A stretch of 5,894 nt of DNA from Pseudomonadota bacterium. Its GTDB lineage: Bacteria; Desulfobacterota; Syntrophia; Syntrophales; JADFWA01. The notes under the pieces are model-generated. The model saw nothing but the letters and a program-made list of their open reading frames with translations, did no database searches and had not been told where the DNA came from. Below are positions 1-5,533 of the stretch, piece after piece. A program made the translations under genes and the position numbers. The DNA is taken from assembly GCA_030612385.1 (NCBI GenBank), contig JAUWNZ010000086.1, positions 1 through 5,894 of the forward strand, given 5' to 3'. The first letter of the stretch is position 1, and each line of letters starts with the position of its first letter.

Positions 1-683
1 CTGTCATTCAAGGTAGGTATAACGAGGGTGGTCACCTCCACCCAGATACCGAGATCCTTCATCTTTCTAATGCTGTTTAGAACAGGCGTGAGTCTTCCGC
101 CGCATGTCTTCCTGTAAAAAACATCGCTGAAGGATTTCAGGTCCACATTGGCTGCGTCAAGATAGGGTGAAATCTTATCTATTGCTTCTACCGTCATGAA
201 CCCGTTCGTTACAAAGACATTTTTAATTCCCCTGTCATGAGCAATCCTGCCGATATCGTATGCAAACTCAAAAAAAACGGTCGGCTCGGTATAGGTATAG
301 GCAATGGTAGCAGATCCTGTCGTAACGGCGCTTTCAACAATCTCGTCGGGGGTAACCTTTCGACCCCTTATCTCTCCAGTCTCTCTCGGCATTTGAGAAA
401 TGTCGCTATTCTGACAGAAGGTGCAGGAAAAATTGCACCCGACGGTGGATACAGAAAAGGATTTCGATCCGGGATAAACGTGAAAGAGGGGTTTTTTCTC
501 AATAGGATCGACATTTTCTGCCGCAACCATCCCGTAAGTTAGTGCATAAAGAATCCCCTCTCTGTTTTCGCGCACCCCGCATACCCCCCTTCTTGCTGGG
601 GCGATTTTACACTTGTGCCCACAGAGATGACATCTCACTCTGCCGCCACTCAGCTTTTCATAGAGCATTGCTTCTTTAATCAT
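1..683 (-). CDS. amrS: AmmeMemoRadiSam system radical SAM enzyme AmrS (partial, 3' end outside window)
   Basis: This is a radical SAM protein of the pyruvate-formate-lyase-activase-like group. The first 227 residues are in the window; the C-terminus lies beyond the left edge. The N-terminus carries a cysteine-rich segment (C18, C21, C25, C35; CHLCGHKC then RRGVCGV) typical of AmrS. The radical SAM 4Fe-4S motif is GCNFSCTFCQN, with C83, C87 and C90 in CX3CX2C spacing. A YTYTEP segment at 129-134 stands where other radical SAM proteins have GGEP, and DAANVDLKSF at about 176-185 fits the barrel. Family members co-occur with AMMECR1 and Memo domain proteins, but the substrate is unknown. The ATG overlaps the stop of the upstream methyltransferase gene (ATGA), and AGGGAG lies about 7 bases before it, so translation is probably coupled. 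Partners AMMECR1/Memo are not visible here and could lie to the left. Confidence 0.9.
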   Translation of the reverse strand, partial: MIKEAMLYEKLSGGRVRCHLCGHKCKIAPARRGVCGVRENREGILYALTYGMVAAENVDPIEKKPLFHVYPGSKSFSVSTVGCNFSCTFCQNSDISQMPRETGEIRGRKVTPDEIVESAVTTGSATIAYTYTEPTVFFEFAYDIGRIAHDRGIKNVFVTNGFMTVEAIDKISPYLDAANVDLKSFSDVFYRKTCGGRLTPVLNSIRKMKDLGIWVEVTTLVIPTLND

Positions 684-1462
684 TTTTTTATCTCCCTGAC
701 AGCACTGCTTACTTTGCGTCCGCCCTTCGCTTCGACCATGACACGGCTTTTGATGACATCCTGGATAGTCTTGTGGCTAAAGACAACAGGAAATGACAGA
801 CCAAGGAAGGCACCAAAGGGATTTCTATTAACGGGAATAATCTCCTCGAGACCGACCGCGGACGAATAGCATCCGAGTGGAAGGAAGATGACACTCCCCC
901 ACCGGATATCCGCGCCGCTGAGAGCCTTCCTGATCATATACTTCATCTCTCCTATGCTAAAGAAACGGGCTCTGTTATATGTAGATTGACTGAAGATTCC
1001 CTTTACTCTCCGCTGAGCGCCGATTATGGAGTATTTATTCAAAACCCCGATAAAAACCCTGCCCCGACATACCCTGATCGCCTCGCATATCGCCTTCTCG
1101 CAATCATCCATAAATTCGAGAGATGTAATTATAGTGACGATATCGAATTCATTATCGGAAAACGGCATATCTTCCGCTTTTCCCATACGAAGCTCAGCCC
1201 TCTGCCCTAACTTCTTTCTTGCAATATCCAGCATGGAGGAAGACGGTTCGAGACCGGTCACATCACATCCATTCCTCCTGAAAAAGAGAAGATGATTCCC
1301 TGTTCCACAACCCACATCGAGAAGCCTTTCCCCTTCCTTCTGAGCTACAAGACTAAGGATAAATTCCTTCTCTCTCCTGTCAATATAACGTCCGGCGGAT
1401 GTCTGAACCCACTCATCATATGATCCGGCCATTTTTTCATTAAAAATTATCATGTCACCCAT
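680..1462 (-). CDS. class I SAM-dependent methyltransferase (Methyltransf_11/UbiE-like)
   Basis: A 260-residue Rossmann-fold methyltransferase. Motif I is LLDVGCGTG at 47-55, the acidic residue that contacts the SAM ribose is E72 in GLEPSSSML, and motifs II/III fit AEDMPF (96-101) and FDIVTI (106-111). The N-terminal YDEWVQTSAGRYIDRRE is the usual lid helix region of small-molecule methyltransferases. The acceptor substrate cannot be told from sequence. The start is uncertain: ATG at 1462 has no clear ribosome site, while the in-frame ATG at 1453 follows GGATGGGTG closely, so the protein may be three residues shorter. The gene is the first of a pair; its TGA overlaps the amrS ATG by four bases, implying a shared transcript and coupled translation. 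It may methylate a substrate or product of the AmrS pathway, or be a simple neighbour; this is inference. Confidence 0.9.
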   Translation of the reverse strand: MGDMIIFNEKMAGSYDEWVQTSAGRYIDRREKEFILSLVAQKEGERLLDVGCGTGNHLLFFRRNGCDVTGLEPSSSMLDIARKKLGQRAELRMGKAEDMPFSDNEFDIVTIITSLEFMDDCEKAICEAIRVCRGRVFIGVLNKYSIIGAQRRVKGIFSQSTYNRARFFSIGEMKYMIRKALSGADIRWGSVIFLPLGCYSSAVGLEEIIPVNRNPFGAFLGLSFPVVFSHKTIQDVIKSRVMVEAKGGRKVSSAVREIKK

Positions 1463-1488
1463 CCAAGCTGAAAGCCGGAACCAAGAAG

Positions 1489-1517
1489 CTTTTAAGCTTA
1501 TCGGCTCATCAGTTCAA
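1489..1517 (-). promoter_or_regulatory. possible sigma-70 promoter for methyltransferase-amrS
   Basis: On the minus strand TTGAAC (1517-1512) and TAAAAG (1494-1489) are separated by 17 bp, each matching four of six consensus bases. Transcription would start near 1483, leaving a leader of only about 20 to 30 bases before the methyltransferase start. It is judged by eye only and overlaps repeat-like sequence. Confidence 0.35.
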
Positions 1518-1540
1518 GTAGTTACGATTTTCTTTTGCCG

Positions 1541-1561
1541 TTCGACTGAGCTCACGACGAA
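1541..1561. repeat. short imperfect inverted repeat (intergenic, dispersed-repeat style)
   Basis: The arms TTCGAC and GACGAA can pair at five of six positions around a loop whose core TGAGCTCA is itself a perfect 8-bp palindrome. It lies between moaA and the methyltransferase gene. There is no T-run, so an intrinsic terminator is unlikely. The form resembles small dispersed palindromic elements that sit in many bacterial intergenic regions; a genome-wide copy count would decide. Confidence 0.4.
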
Positions 1562-1614
1562 GCCATTTTGGCACGAATTTCACAACTAAGGGACTAATAA
1601 CCTAAAGTAAGCCT

Positions 1615-2610
1615 TCAGCCTCCCATTGAGGACATCTCTCTCACACATTTTTTGATATGCATGTCACTACATCGAATATCATGTCGCATCGGTTTTTTCG
1701 CAATGATCATCTTTACAAGATTCTCTAATTCCAAATCACTGCACCCTGCCCGAAGTGGGCCTTTCACATCAACCTCTTCTTCGGAAAGCAGACATGCCCG
1801 AAGATGCCCATCGGCAGTGAGACGAAGCCTGTTACATGAGTCGCAAAAGCTGTGGCTCATTGAACTTATAAAGCCAATCTGTCCAACCGCCCCTTTTATT
1901 CTGTATATACGGGCAGGACCATTCATTTTTCTTCCATTCCCCTCTACCGGATCAAGATTATAAAACCGCTCTATCTTTTCCATCACATATTTACTGGACA
2001 TAAACCTGCCATTATTATCAATACCCGCCTCACCTATCGGCATCAGTTCAATAAACCTTATCTGATATGGTTTTTCCAGGGTCAGTTCCGCAAAATCCAG
2101 TATCTCATTCTCATTAAATCCCTTTATTGCCACGACATTGATTTTGATAGGTGAAAATCCTACTCTATGCGCCTTATCAATGCCTCTGAGTACCGCTTTC
2201 AGGTCCCCTCCCCTGGTAATCATATTGTATTTTTGAGAATCCAGGGAATCAAGGCTGACATTTATCCGTTGTATGCCTCCTGAGCTATACAACTTCTCCG
2301 CAAAGGTCTCAAGCAGTATGCCATTTGTTGTAAGGCCAATATCTTTCAGGCCATCGATTGCCCTTAGATCGGCAAGAAAATCAACAATTTCTTTCCTTAC
2401 GAGCGGTTCGCCACCGGTCACTCGGACCTTGACAACCCCTGCTTTCACCGCAGCTTTAACCACTCTTAATATCTCTTCATACCTGAGGATGTCATCATGC
2501 CCGATTACCGACAACCCCTCCTTCGGCATGCAGTACATGCAGCGAAGGTTGCACCTGTCGGTAATCGACACTCTCAGATAATTAATTTCTCTGTTATATT
2601 TATCTATCAT
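1615..2610 (-). CDS. moaA: GTP 3',8-cyclase MoaA (molybdenum cofactor biosynthesis)
   Basis: MoaA is a radical SAM enzyme that converts GTP to 3',8-cyclo-GTP, which MoaC turns into cyclic pyranopterin monophosphate. The 331-residue protein has the family length. The N-terminal radical SAM cluster motif is CNLRCMYC (C20, C24, C27), followed by VTGGEP at 64-69. The C-terminal cluster motif CDSCNRLRLTADGHLRACL supplies C256, C259 and C273, and the protein ends in the characteristic double glycine (G330, G331) needed for activity in the family. The start at 2610 gives the usual MIDKYNREINYLRVSITDRC beginning and has AGGA five bases upstream; a longer reading from 2691 adds 27 residues with no family counterpart. 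No moaC, moaE or mogA is nearby. A perfect palindrome TCTGATCAGA at 2626-2635 lies just ahead of the ribosome site. The stop codon falls inside a GGCTGAAGGC repeat-like sequence, but the GG tail is intact. Confidence 0.97.
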   Translation of the reverse strand: MIDKYNREINYLRVSITDRCNLRCMYCMPKEGLSVIGHDDILRYEEILRVVKAAVKAGVVKVRVTGGEPLVRKEIVDFLADLRAIDGLKDIGLTTNGILLETFAEKLYSSGGIQRINVSLDSLDSQKYNMITRGGDLKAVLRGIDKAHRVGFSPIKINVVAIKGFNENEILDFAELTLEKPYQIRFIELMPIGEAGIDNNGRFMSSKYVMEKIERFYNLDPVEGNGRKMNGPARIYRIKGAVGQIGFISSMSHSFCDSCNRLRLTADGHLRACLLSEEEVDVKGPLRAGCSDLELENLVKMIIAKKPMRHDIRCSDMHIKKCVREMSSMGG

Positions 2611-2625
2611 AAGTATCCTGAAAAA

Positions 2626-2635
2626 TCTGATCAGA
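2626..2635. repeat. 10-bp palindrome ahead of moaA ribosome binding site
   Basis: TCTGATCAGA is a perfect palindrome seven bases upstream of the moaA Shine-Dalgarno (TCCT on the plus strand, 2616-2619). It could be an operator half or chance; nothing else in the window shares it. Confidence 0.25.
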
Positions 2636-2758
2636 CCCGATCTCTTACTAACACATCTAATAAAACATCGCAATAACAAGCTTAAGCCCACATTTCGTCA
2701 TAGATGAATGGGGAAAAGGCGGGTTCATCAAAAAATGAGAAATAGACAATTTTTTCTA

Positions 2759-2787
2759 TTGCTTCGCTCAGCCCTATATATTATAAT
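2759..2787 (+). promoter_or_regulatory. sigma-70-like promoter for the alcohol dehydrogenase
   Basis: TTGCTT (2759-2764), a 17-bp spacer and a perfect TATAAT (2782-2787) point rightward. The start would fall near 2794, giving a leader of about 130 bases that contains a small upstream ORF. A dyad ATGAG-AG-CTCAT at 2818-2829, just after the start, could be an operator. Confidence 0.5.
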
Positions 2788-2814
2788 TATAAATTACAAG
2801 TTACAAAAAACCAA
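2786..2814 (-). promoter_or_regulatory. sigma-70-like promoter for moaA, overlapping the divergent one
   Basis: On the minus strand TTGGTT (2814-2809), a 17-bp spacer and a perfect TATAAT (2791-2786) point leftward. Its -10 box shares two bases with the -10 box of the opposite promoter; both lie within the perfect palindrome TTATAATTATAA (2781-2792). The moaA leader would be about 170 bases. No molybdenum cofactor riboswitch core was recognised in it. Confidence 0.45.
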
Positions 2815-2847
2815 CGAATGAGAGCTCATATTTTGCGGAGCCAAAAC

Positions 2848-2925
2848 ATGATGCGGACTCTTTACGATTTCATCAATTTTTTATTACTTAAAAGATTTTT
2901 ATTACCAATGAAAACGGAGGTATAG
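2848..2925 (+). CDS. possible 25-residue leader peptide (uORF) ahead of the dehydrogenase
   Basis: An ORF beginning MMRTLYDFINFLLLKRF is preceded by GGAG (2837-2840) with seven bases of spacing, and its TAG ends one base before the dehydrogenase ATG (TAGATG). The dehydrogenase Shine-Dalgarno lies inside the last codons of this ORF, so ribosomes finishing it would pass over that site. The peptide is short, hydrophobic in the middle and rich in leucine and phenylalanine, with many TTA and TTT codons. TTTTG/CAAAA arms at 2831-2846 would place the uORF Shine-Dalgarno in a hairpin loop. It may be a true leader, a tiny membrane peptide, or an accident of AT-rich sequence; no homology is claimed. 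Confidence 0.35.
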   Translation: MMRTLYDFINFLLLKRFLLPMKTEV

Positions 2926-4083
2926 ATGAAAAAGATTTTTTCCTTTACTGGAGCAAAAAAGATAGTCTTTGGAAATGGATCATTTGATAAACTTGGAGAA
3001 CATATTAAAGAGTTAGGGTGCAGCAACCCATTGATTGTGCTTGATAAAACACTTTCCGCCTCCGGATTTGGAGATAAGGTCTCAGGTCTTCTCGACAACA
3101 ACGGACTAAATCACACAATATTTGATAAAGTCACAGCGGAACCCGAGTTAAGGCTTGCCGACGATGGGGCGAAGATCGCAATTAAGAGCGGAAATGACTC
3201 GGTTGTGGGAATCGGCGGGGGAAGCGCCATGGATGTCGCAAAGGCTGTTGCCGTCCTCGCTGCCAACAAGGGCAAGGCGGCGGATTATCTTGGTTTGAAT
3301 AAAGTTCCAGGTCCGGGATTCCCAAAGATAATGGTTCCGACAACGGCAGGCACCGGAAGCGAGGTGACCTTTACGTCTGTATTTTCGAGGAAGAGTTTGA
3401 AAAAAAAGGAGGGTATGAACAGTCCTTATCTCTATCCTGAGCTGGCCGTGCTCGATCCATTGTTGACACTGAGTCTTCCACCCGAGCCGACCGCCGCTAC
3501 CGGAATTGACGCGCTCTGTCATGCCATCGAATCTTACACCTCTATAAATTCAAGCCCGATGAGTGAGATGTTCTCTCTGAAAGCAATAGATCTGATAGCG
3601 TCGAATCTGAGGACATGCGTCCATGACGGCAGTGACCTTGAGGCAAGAGAGCAGATGCTTCTGGGCAGTCTTTATGCCGGGTTTGGTCTTGCCAATGCGG
3701 GTGTTGGCGCAGTGCATTCACTTTCTTATCCTCTCGGCGGTAAATATGGCATTCCACACGGCCTGGCAAACACTATTATGCTTCCTCCTGTTATGGAGTT
3801 CAACATGCCTGCTGCCCTTGGAAAATTTGCGACTATTGCCGCAGTGATGGGAGAGCAGATAGATGATCTTCCGCTTCGGGAGGCGGCATATCTGGCGGTT
3901 GAAGCGGTAGAGTCATTGATAGAAGACTGTGATATATATGCCGGGCTGGAGAATCTCGGCATACCGGAAGAGGTTTTTCCTGAGCTGGCTGAGGTTGCCA
4001 TGACAGTGACAAGGCCCCTTGAAAACAATCCACGCAAGGTGACAGTGGAAGATGCAATAGAGATATACAGGCAGGTTTATTAG
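2926..4083 (+). CDS. iron-containing (group III) alcohol dehydrogenase
   Basis: A 385-residue NAD(P)-dependent alcohol dehydrogenase of the Fe-ADH family, which interconverts alcohols and aldehydes or ketones in the cytoplasm. The N-terminal dinucleotide-binding half has GIGGGSAMDVAKA (95-107) and PTTAGTGSEVT (138-148). The C-terminal helical half carries the metal ligands expected from the family: D195 and H199 in DALCHAIESY, H264 in GVGAVHSLSYPLGG and H278 in GIPHGLAN. Length and motif order are complete, so the enzyme should be active. The start is secure: GGAGG stands five bases before the ATG and the MKKIFSF beginning fits the family. It is monocistronic as far as can be seen, diverging from moaA with overlapping promoters. 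Substrate is unknown; fermentative ethanol or butanol dehydrogenase, or a partner of a molybdo- or tungstoenzyme handling aldehydes, are possibilities by inference only. Confidence 0.95.
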   Translation: MKKIFSFTGAKKIVFGNGSFDKLGEHIKELGCSNPLIVLDKTLSASGFGDKVSGLLDNNGLNHTIFDKVTAEPELRLADDGAKIAIKSGNDSVVGIGGGSAMDVAKAVAVLAANKGKAADYLGLNKVPGPGFPKIMVPTTAGTGSEVTFTSVFSRKSLKKKEGMNSPYLYPELAVLDPLLTLSLPPEPTAATGIDALCHAIESYTSINSSPMSEMFSLKAIDLIASNLRTCVHDGSDLEAREQMLLGSLYAGFGLANAGVGAVHSLSYPLGGKYGIPHGLANTIMLPPVMEFNMPAALGKFATIAAVMGEQIDDLPLREAAYLAVEAVESLIEDCDIYAGLENLGIPEEVFPELAEVAMTVTRPLENNPRKVTVEDAIEIYRQVY

Positions 4084-4310
4084 TTGCGAGCATTCGGCGG
4101 TCAGCTCTTGGCAAGAACAACGGCGCCGCGCCCAAGGAGCAAAATAGAATGGGTCGTGAAGCTCTATATAAAAGAAGAATCGGAACTACTCACGTATAAA
4201 TAGCGGGTAACTTCAGAGACGGTAAAGAACGAACTCAAATTAAGAGGATATGAAGAACCCCCACTGCCAGGGCAAAAAACAGGGTTGCATATGGTGTGAG
4301 GAATCTATTC
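4084..4310. other. intergenic region without a recognisable gene
   Basis: These 227 bp between the dehydrogenase and the tRNA hold no convincing ORF. A hairpin can form at 4104-4140 (GCTC-TTGG against CCAA-G-GAGC, eight pairs with one bulge, loop containing GGCGCC), but no T-run follows. AACCC (4256-4260) and GGGTT (4282-4286) can pair around a TGCC/GGCA core. The sequence AACTACTCACGTA at 4184-4196 repeats, inverted, at 5704-5716. Confidence 0.5.
4184..4196. repeat. solo copy of the repeat end found at 5704-5716
   Basis: AACTACTCACGTA is the exact reverse complement of TACGTGAGTAGTT at 5704-5716, the right end of the MITE-like element. The match stops at both sides after 13 bases. It may be a remnant of another copy or a chance match. 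Confidence 0.35.
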
Positions 4311-4387
4311 TGGTCGGGGCGGCAGGATTTGAACCTGCGACTCCCTGCTCCCAAAGCAGGTGCGCTACCAGGCTGCGCCACGCCCCG
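4311..4387 (-). tRNA. tRNA-Pro (anticodon UGG)
   Basis: The minus strand folds as a complete tRNA. The acceptor stem pairs CGGGGCG with CGCCCCG, the D arm is GCGC-AGCCTGGTA-GCGC, and the anticodon stem is CCTGC/GCAGG around loop TTTGGGA with anticodon TGG. The variable loop is GAGTC, and the T arm is GCAGG-TTCGAAT-CCTGC. The discriminator is A, and CCA is encoded (4313-4311). The C1-G72 first pair is typical of bacterial tRNA-Pro. The gene begins 34 bases after the rdgB stop on the same strand, so it is probably read through from rdgB and processed out. No strong terminator follows; a T6 run about 30 bases downstream lacks a good hairpin. Confidence 0.97.
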
Positions 4388-4421
4388 TATGTGGAAAAAT
4401 TTCGAGTCGATACCTTTTAGA

Positions 4422-5018
4422 TTATCTGACTTTTTCCTGCAAGCTTTTTTTGAGCTTGGCAAAGGCCAGCGCCCTGTGACTGACACTGTTTTTAATCTCC
4501 GGAGAAAGTTCAGCCGCCGTTACGCCAAACTCAGGCGCCACAAATACCGGATCATATCCAAACCCCTTGTCCCCGGCAGGCTTATACCCTACCCTTCCCC
4601 GCCACTTTCCTTCAAATGATTCAAAGCTTCCATCAGGTTTGTAGAGAATTAGCACACATCTGAAGGTGGCCCCCCTCTCATTTAAAGGAACGTCTTTCAA
4701 TTCCATTAAAAGTTTTTCAATATTACTCTCATCTGTCGCATCGGGACCTGAATATCTTGAGGAGAATACCCCTGGCTTTCCACCTAAAAAATCAATCTCG
4801 ATACCGGAATCATCCGCAATAACAATCTCCCTTGTATGTGCTGAGACAACTCTCGCCTTTTTCAGGGCATTATCCAGAAATGTCTCTCCATCTTCCACAA
4901 TTTCAGGTATATCCGGATAGTAACTGAGGGAAAAGAGACTAACGTCAATTCCTTCAAGCATTGCTTTAAGTTCTCTCAGTTTCCCTTCGTTTTTTGTGGC
5001 AAATACTATCTTTGTCAG
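4422..5018 (-). CDS. rdgB: dITP/XTP pyrophosphatase RdgB/HAM1 (CTG start)
   Basis: RdgB hydrolyses non-canonical purine triphosphates (dITP, ITP, XTP) to monophosphates and pyrophosphate, keeping them out of DNA and RNA. With the start proposed here the protein has 198 residues, the family norm. Motifs in order: FATKNEGKLREL (6-16) for the triphosphate, IADDSGIEID (67-76) with the catalytic aspartate pair D69/D70, GVFSSRYSG (83-91), GFGYDPVF (152-159) for the base, and SHRALA (180-185). The reading frame has no ATG, GTG or TTG before residue 20. The in-frame CTG at 5018-5016 lies seven bases after AGGAG (5030-5026) and gives MTKIVFATKNEGK, exactly the family N-terminus; starting at the ATG at 4961 would remove the first nucleotide-binding motif. 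A sequencing error at the start codon is possible. tRNA-Pro follows directly. Confidence 0.93.
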   Translation of the reverse strand: MTKIVFATKNEGKLRELKAMLEGIDVSLFSLSYYPDIPEIVEDGETFLDNALKKARVVSAHTREIVIADDSGIEIDFLGGKPGVFSSRYSGPDATDESNIEKLLMELKDVPLNERGATFRCVLILYKPDGSFESFEGKWRGRVGYKPAGDKGFGYDPVFVAPEFGVTAAELSPEIKNSVSHRALAFAKLKKSLQEKVR

Positions 5019-5024
5019 GTCAAG

Positions 5025-5030
5025 TCTCCT
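5025..5030 (-). promoter_or_regulatory. ribosome binding site deciding the rdgB CTG start
   Basis: AGGAGA on the minus strand (5030-5025) is followed by CTTGAC and then CTG. It is the only strong Shine-Dalgarno in the region and fixes the start at the family-consistent position. An eight-codon ORF from ATG at 5041 ends in TGA that overlaps this CTG (CTGA), mimicking the ATGA style of coupled genes. Confidence 0.6.
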
Positions 5031-5155
5031 AATATTTCCATCTGTTTTTGGTAAGGTCTGAAATGTCTCTTGTGGTAATATCCGTTATCCCACCATACCA
5101 GTGTCCCGATCCTGGCCAGCCTCCAATAATTGAATCCATAAAGGTTGATCGAGAT

Positions 5156-5184
5156 CTAATATCATGCTTGTTACAGGATATCAA
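5156..5184 (-). promoter_or_regulatory. possible promoter for rdgB-tRNA-Pro inside the DUF4338 remnant
   Basis: On the minus strand TTGATA (5184-5179, five of six) and TATTAG (5161-5156, four of six) are separated by 17 bp. Transcription would begin near 5149, giving a leader of about 130 bases to the rdgB start. The boxes overlap the inverted repeat at 5163-5189. Judged by eye. Confidence 0.35.
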
Positions 5185-5189
5185 GCATG
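5163..5189. repeat. 8-bp perfect inverted repeat
   Basis: CATGCTTG (5163-5170) and CAAGCATG (5182-5189) flank an 11-base spacer. It lies in the DUF4338 remnant and overlaps the candidate rdgB promoter spacer and -35, so it could act as an operator or simply be coding sequence symmetry. Confidence 0.4.
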
Positions 5190-5302
5190 TGAAGATTGTA
5201 AATGTGAGGGATTGCGCTGAATACGAGAAAGCCTTCAAAACCTTCGTTAAGGAATATCACTATCTCAGTCAGGAACGGCCCGTCGGGCAGAATATGAAAT
5301 GA

Positions 5303-5533
5303 TTCCTGGAAAAAATGATGGAATGATATACGGCAATATTTAATAAAATAGCACAAAAAACTTGTCAAGAAAACATTCCTGAGATACAAGAAAATGTTGA
5401 CAGAGTAGTCGTCAAAACTTTAACTTGCGGAAAAATGACAATGAGTTGATTACTGCGTAACGATGTGAATAAATTTTCAATACGCGGGAATTGCCGGATA
5501 AACACGAGCATGGATTTTTTTATCAACACTGAA
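5303..5533. other. AT-rich gap with possible promoters, no gene
   Basis: No credible coding region is seen between the DUF4338 remnant and the repeat element. Two rightward promoter-like arrangements exist. One is TTGTCA (5362-5367), 17 bp, TACAAG (5385-5390). The other is a perfect TTGACA (5397-5402) followed after 17 bp by a poor TTAACT. TTGAC (5397-5401) and GTCAA (5411-5415) form an inverted repeat over the latter. Either could be the old promoter of the cyclophilin gene before the repeat element entered. Confidence 0.3.

Larger units (their letters stand above)
5048..5302 (+). pseudogene. C-terminally truncated DUF4338/DruA-like (transposase-related) fragment
   Basis: The ORF, open from 5033 with a TTG at 5048, encodes 84 residues. 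From about residue 29 it resembles the middle of DUF4338-type proteins, known from insertion-sequence-like genes and from DruA of Druantia. The run VDRDLISCLLQDIKHVKIV is followed by a short helix and FVKEYHYLSQERPVGQN, matching the family pattern of an (R/E)YHYLG segment with a VG motif soon after. The ORF stops at QNMK, exactly where the family continues with the rest of its catalytic-like domain, so only a remnant is present. The first 28 residues are not recognised and may be unrelated sequence. The assignment rests on recalled family pattern, not a search. The fragment faces away from rdgB and abuts its ribosome site. Confidence 0.5.

Noticed and set aside
2611..2691. 27-residue N-terminal extension of MoaA to an ATG at 2691
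   Set aside because: The added residues have no MoaA counterpart, and the ATG at 2610 has a Shine-Dalgarno and gives the normal family start.
2611..2780. Molybdenum cofactor riboswitch in the moaA leader
   Set aside because: No conserved core resembling that class was recognised; a covariance-model search would be needed to exclude it fully.
3148..4135. Several minus-strand ORFs of 75-124 codons across the dehydrogenase
   Set aside because: They are antisense shadows of a clearly coding gene with complete family motifs.
4104..4140. Hairpin after the dehydrogenase as an intrinsic terminator
   Set aside because: The stem is bulged, the loop is about 20 bases and no T-run follows on either strand.
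4311..4330. tRNA-Pro 3' end as an integration site
   Set aside because: No repeat of the tRNA 3' sequence and no integrase were seen in the window.
4235..4486. Minus-strand ORF ending in a hydrophobic stretch (TPYATLFFALAVGVLHILLI)
   Set aside because: It runs through the tRNA and the rdgB 3' end; the hydrophobic tail after the tRNA has no start codon of its own.
4296..4619. Plus-strand ORF with SGRQDLNLRLPAPKAGALPG
   Set aside because: That is the well-known translation artefact of a reversed tRNA gene, followed by the antisense of rdgB.
5029..5238. Minus-strand reading frames over the DUF4338 remnant, including one ending in MEILGDLT across the rdgB CTG
   Set aside because: They lack a plausible start with a ribosome site over most of their length; the plus-strand frame has the family-like pattern.
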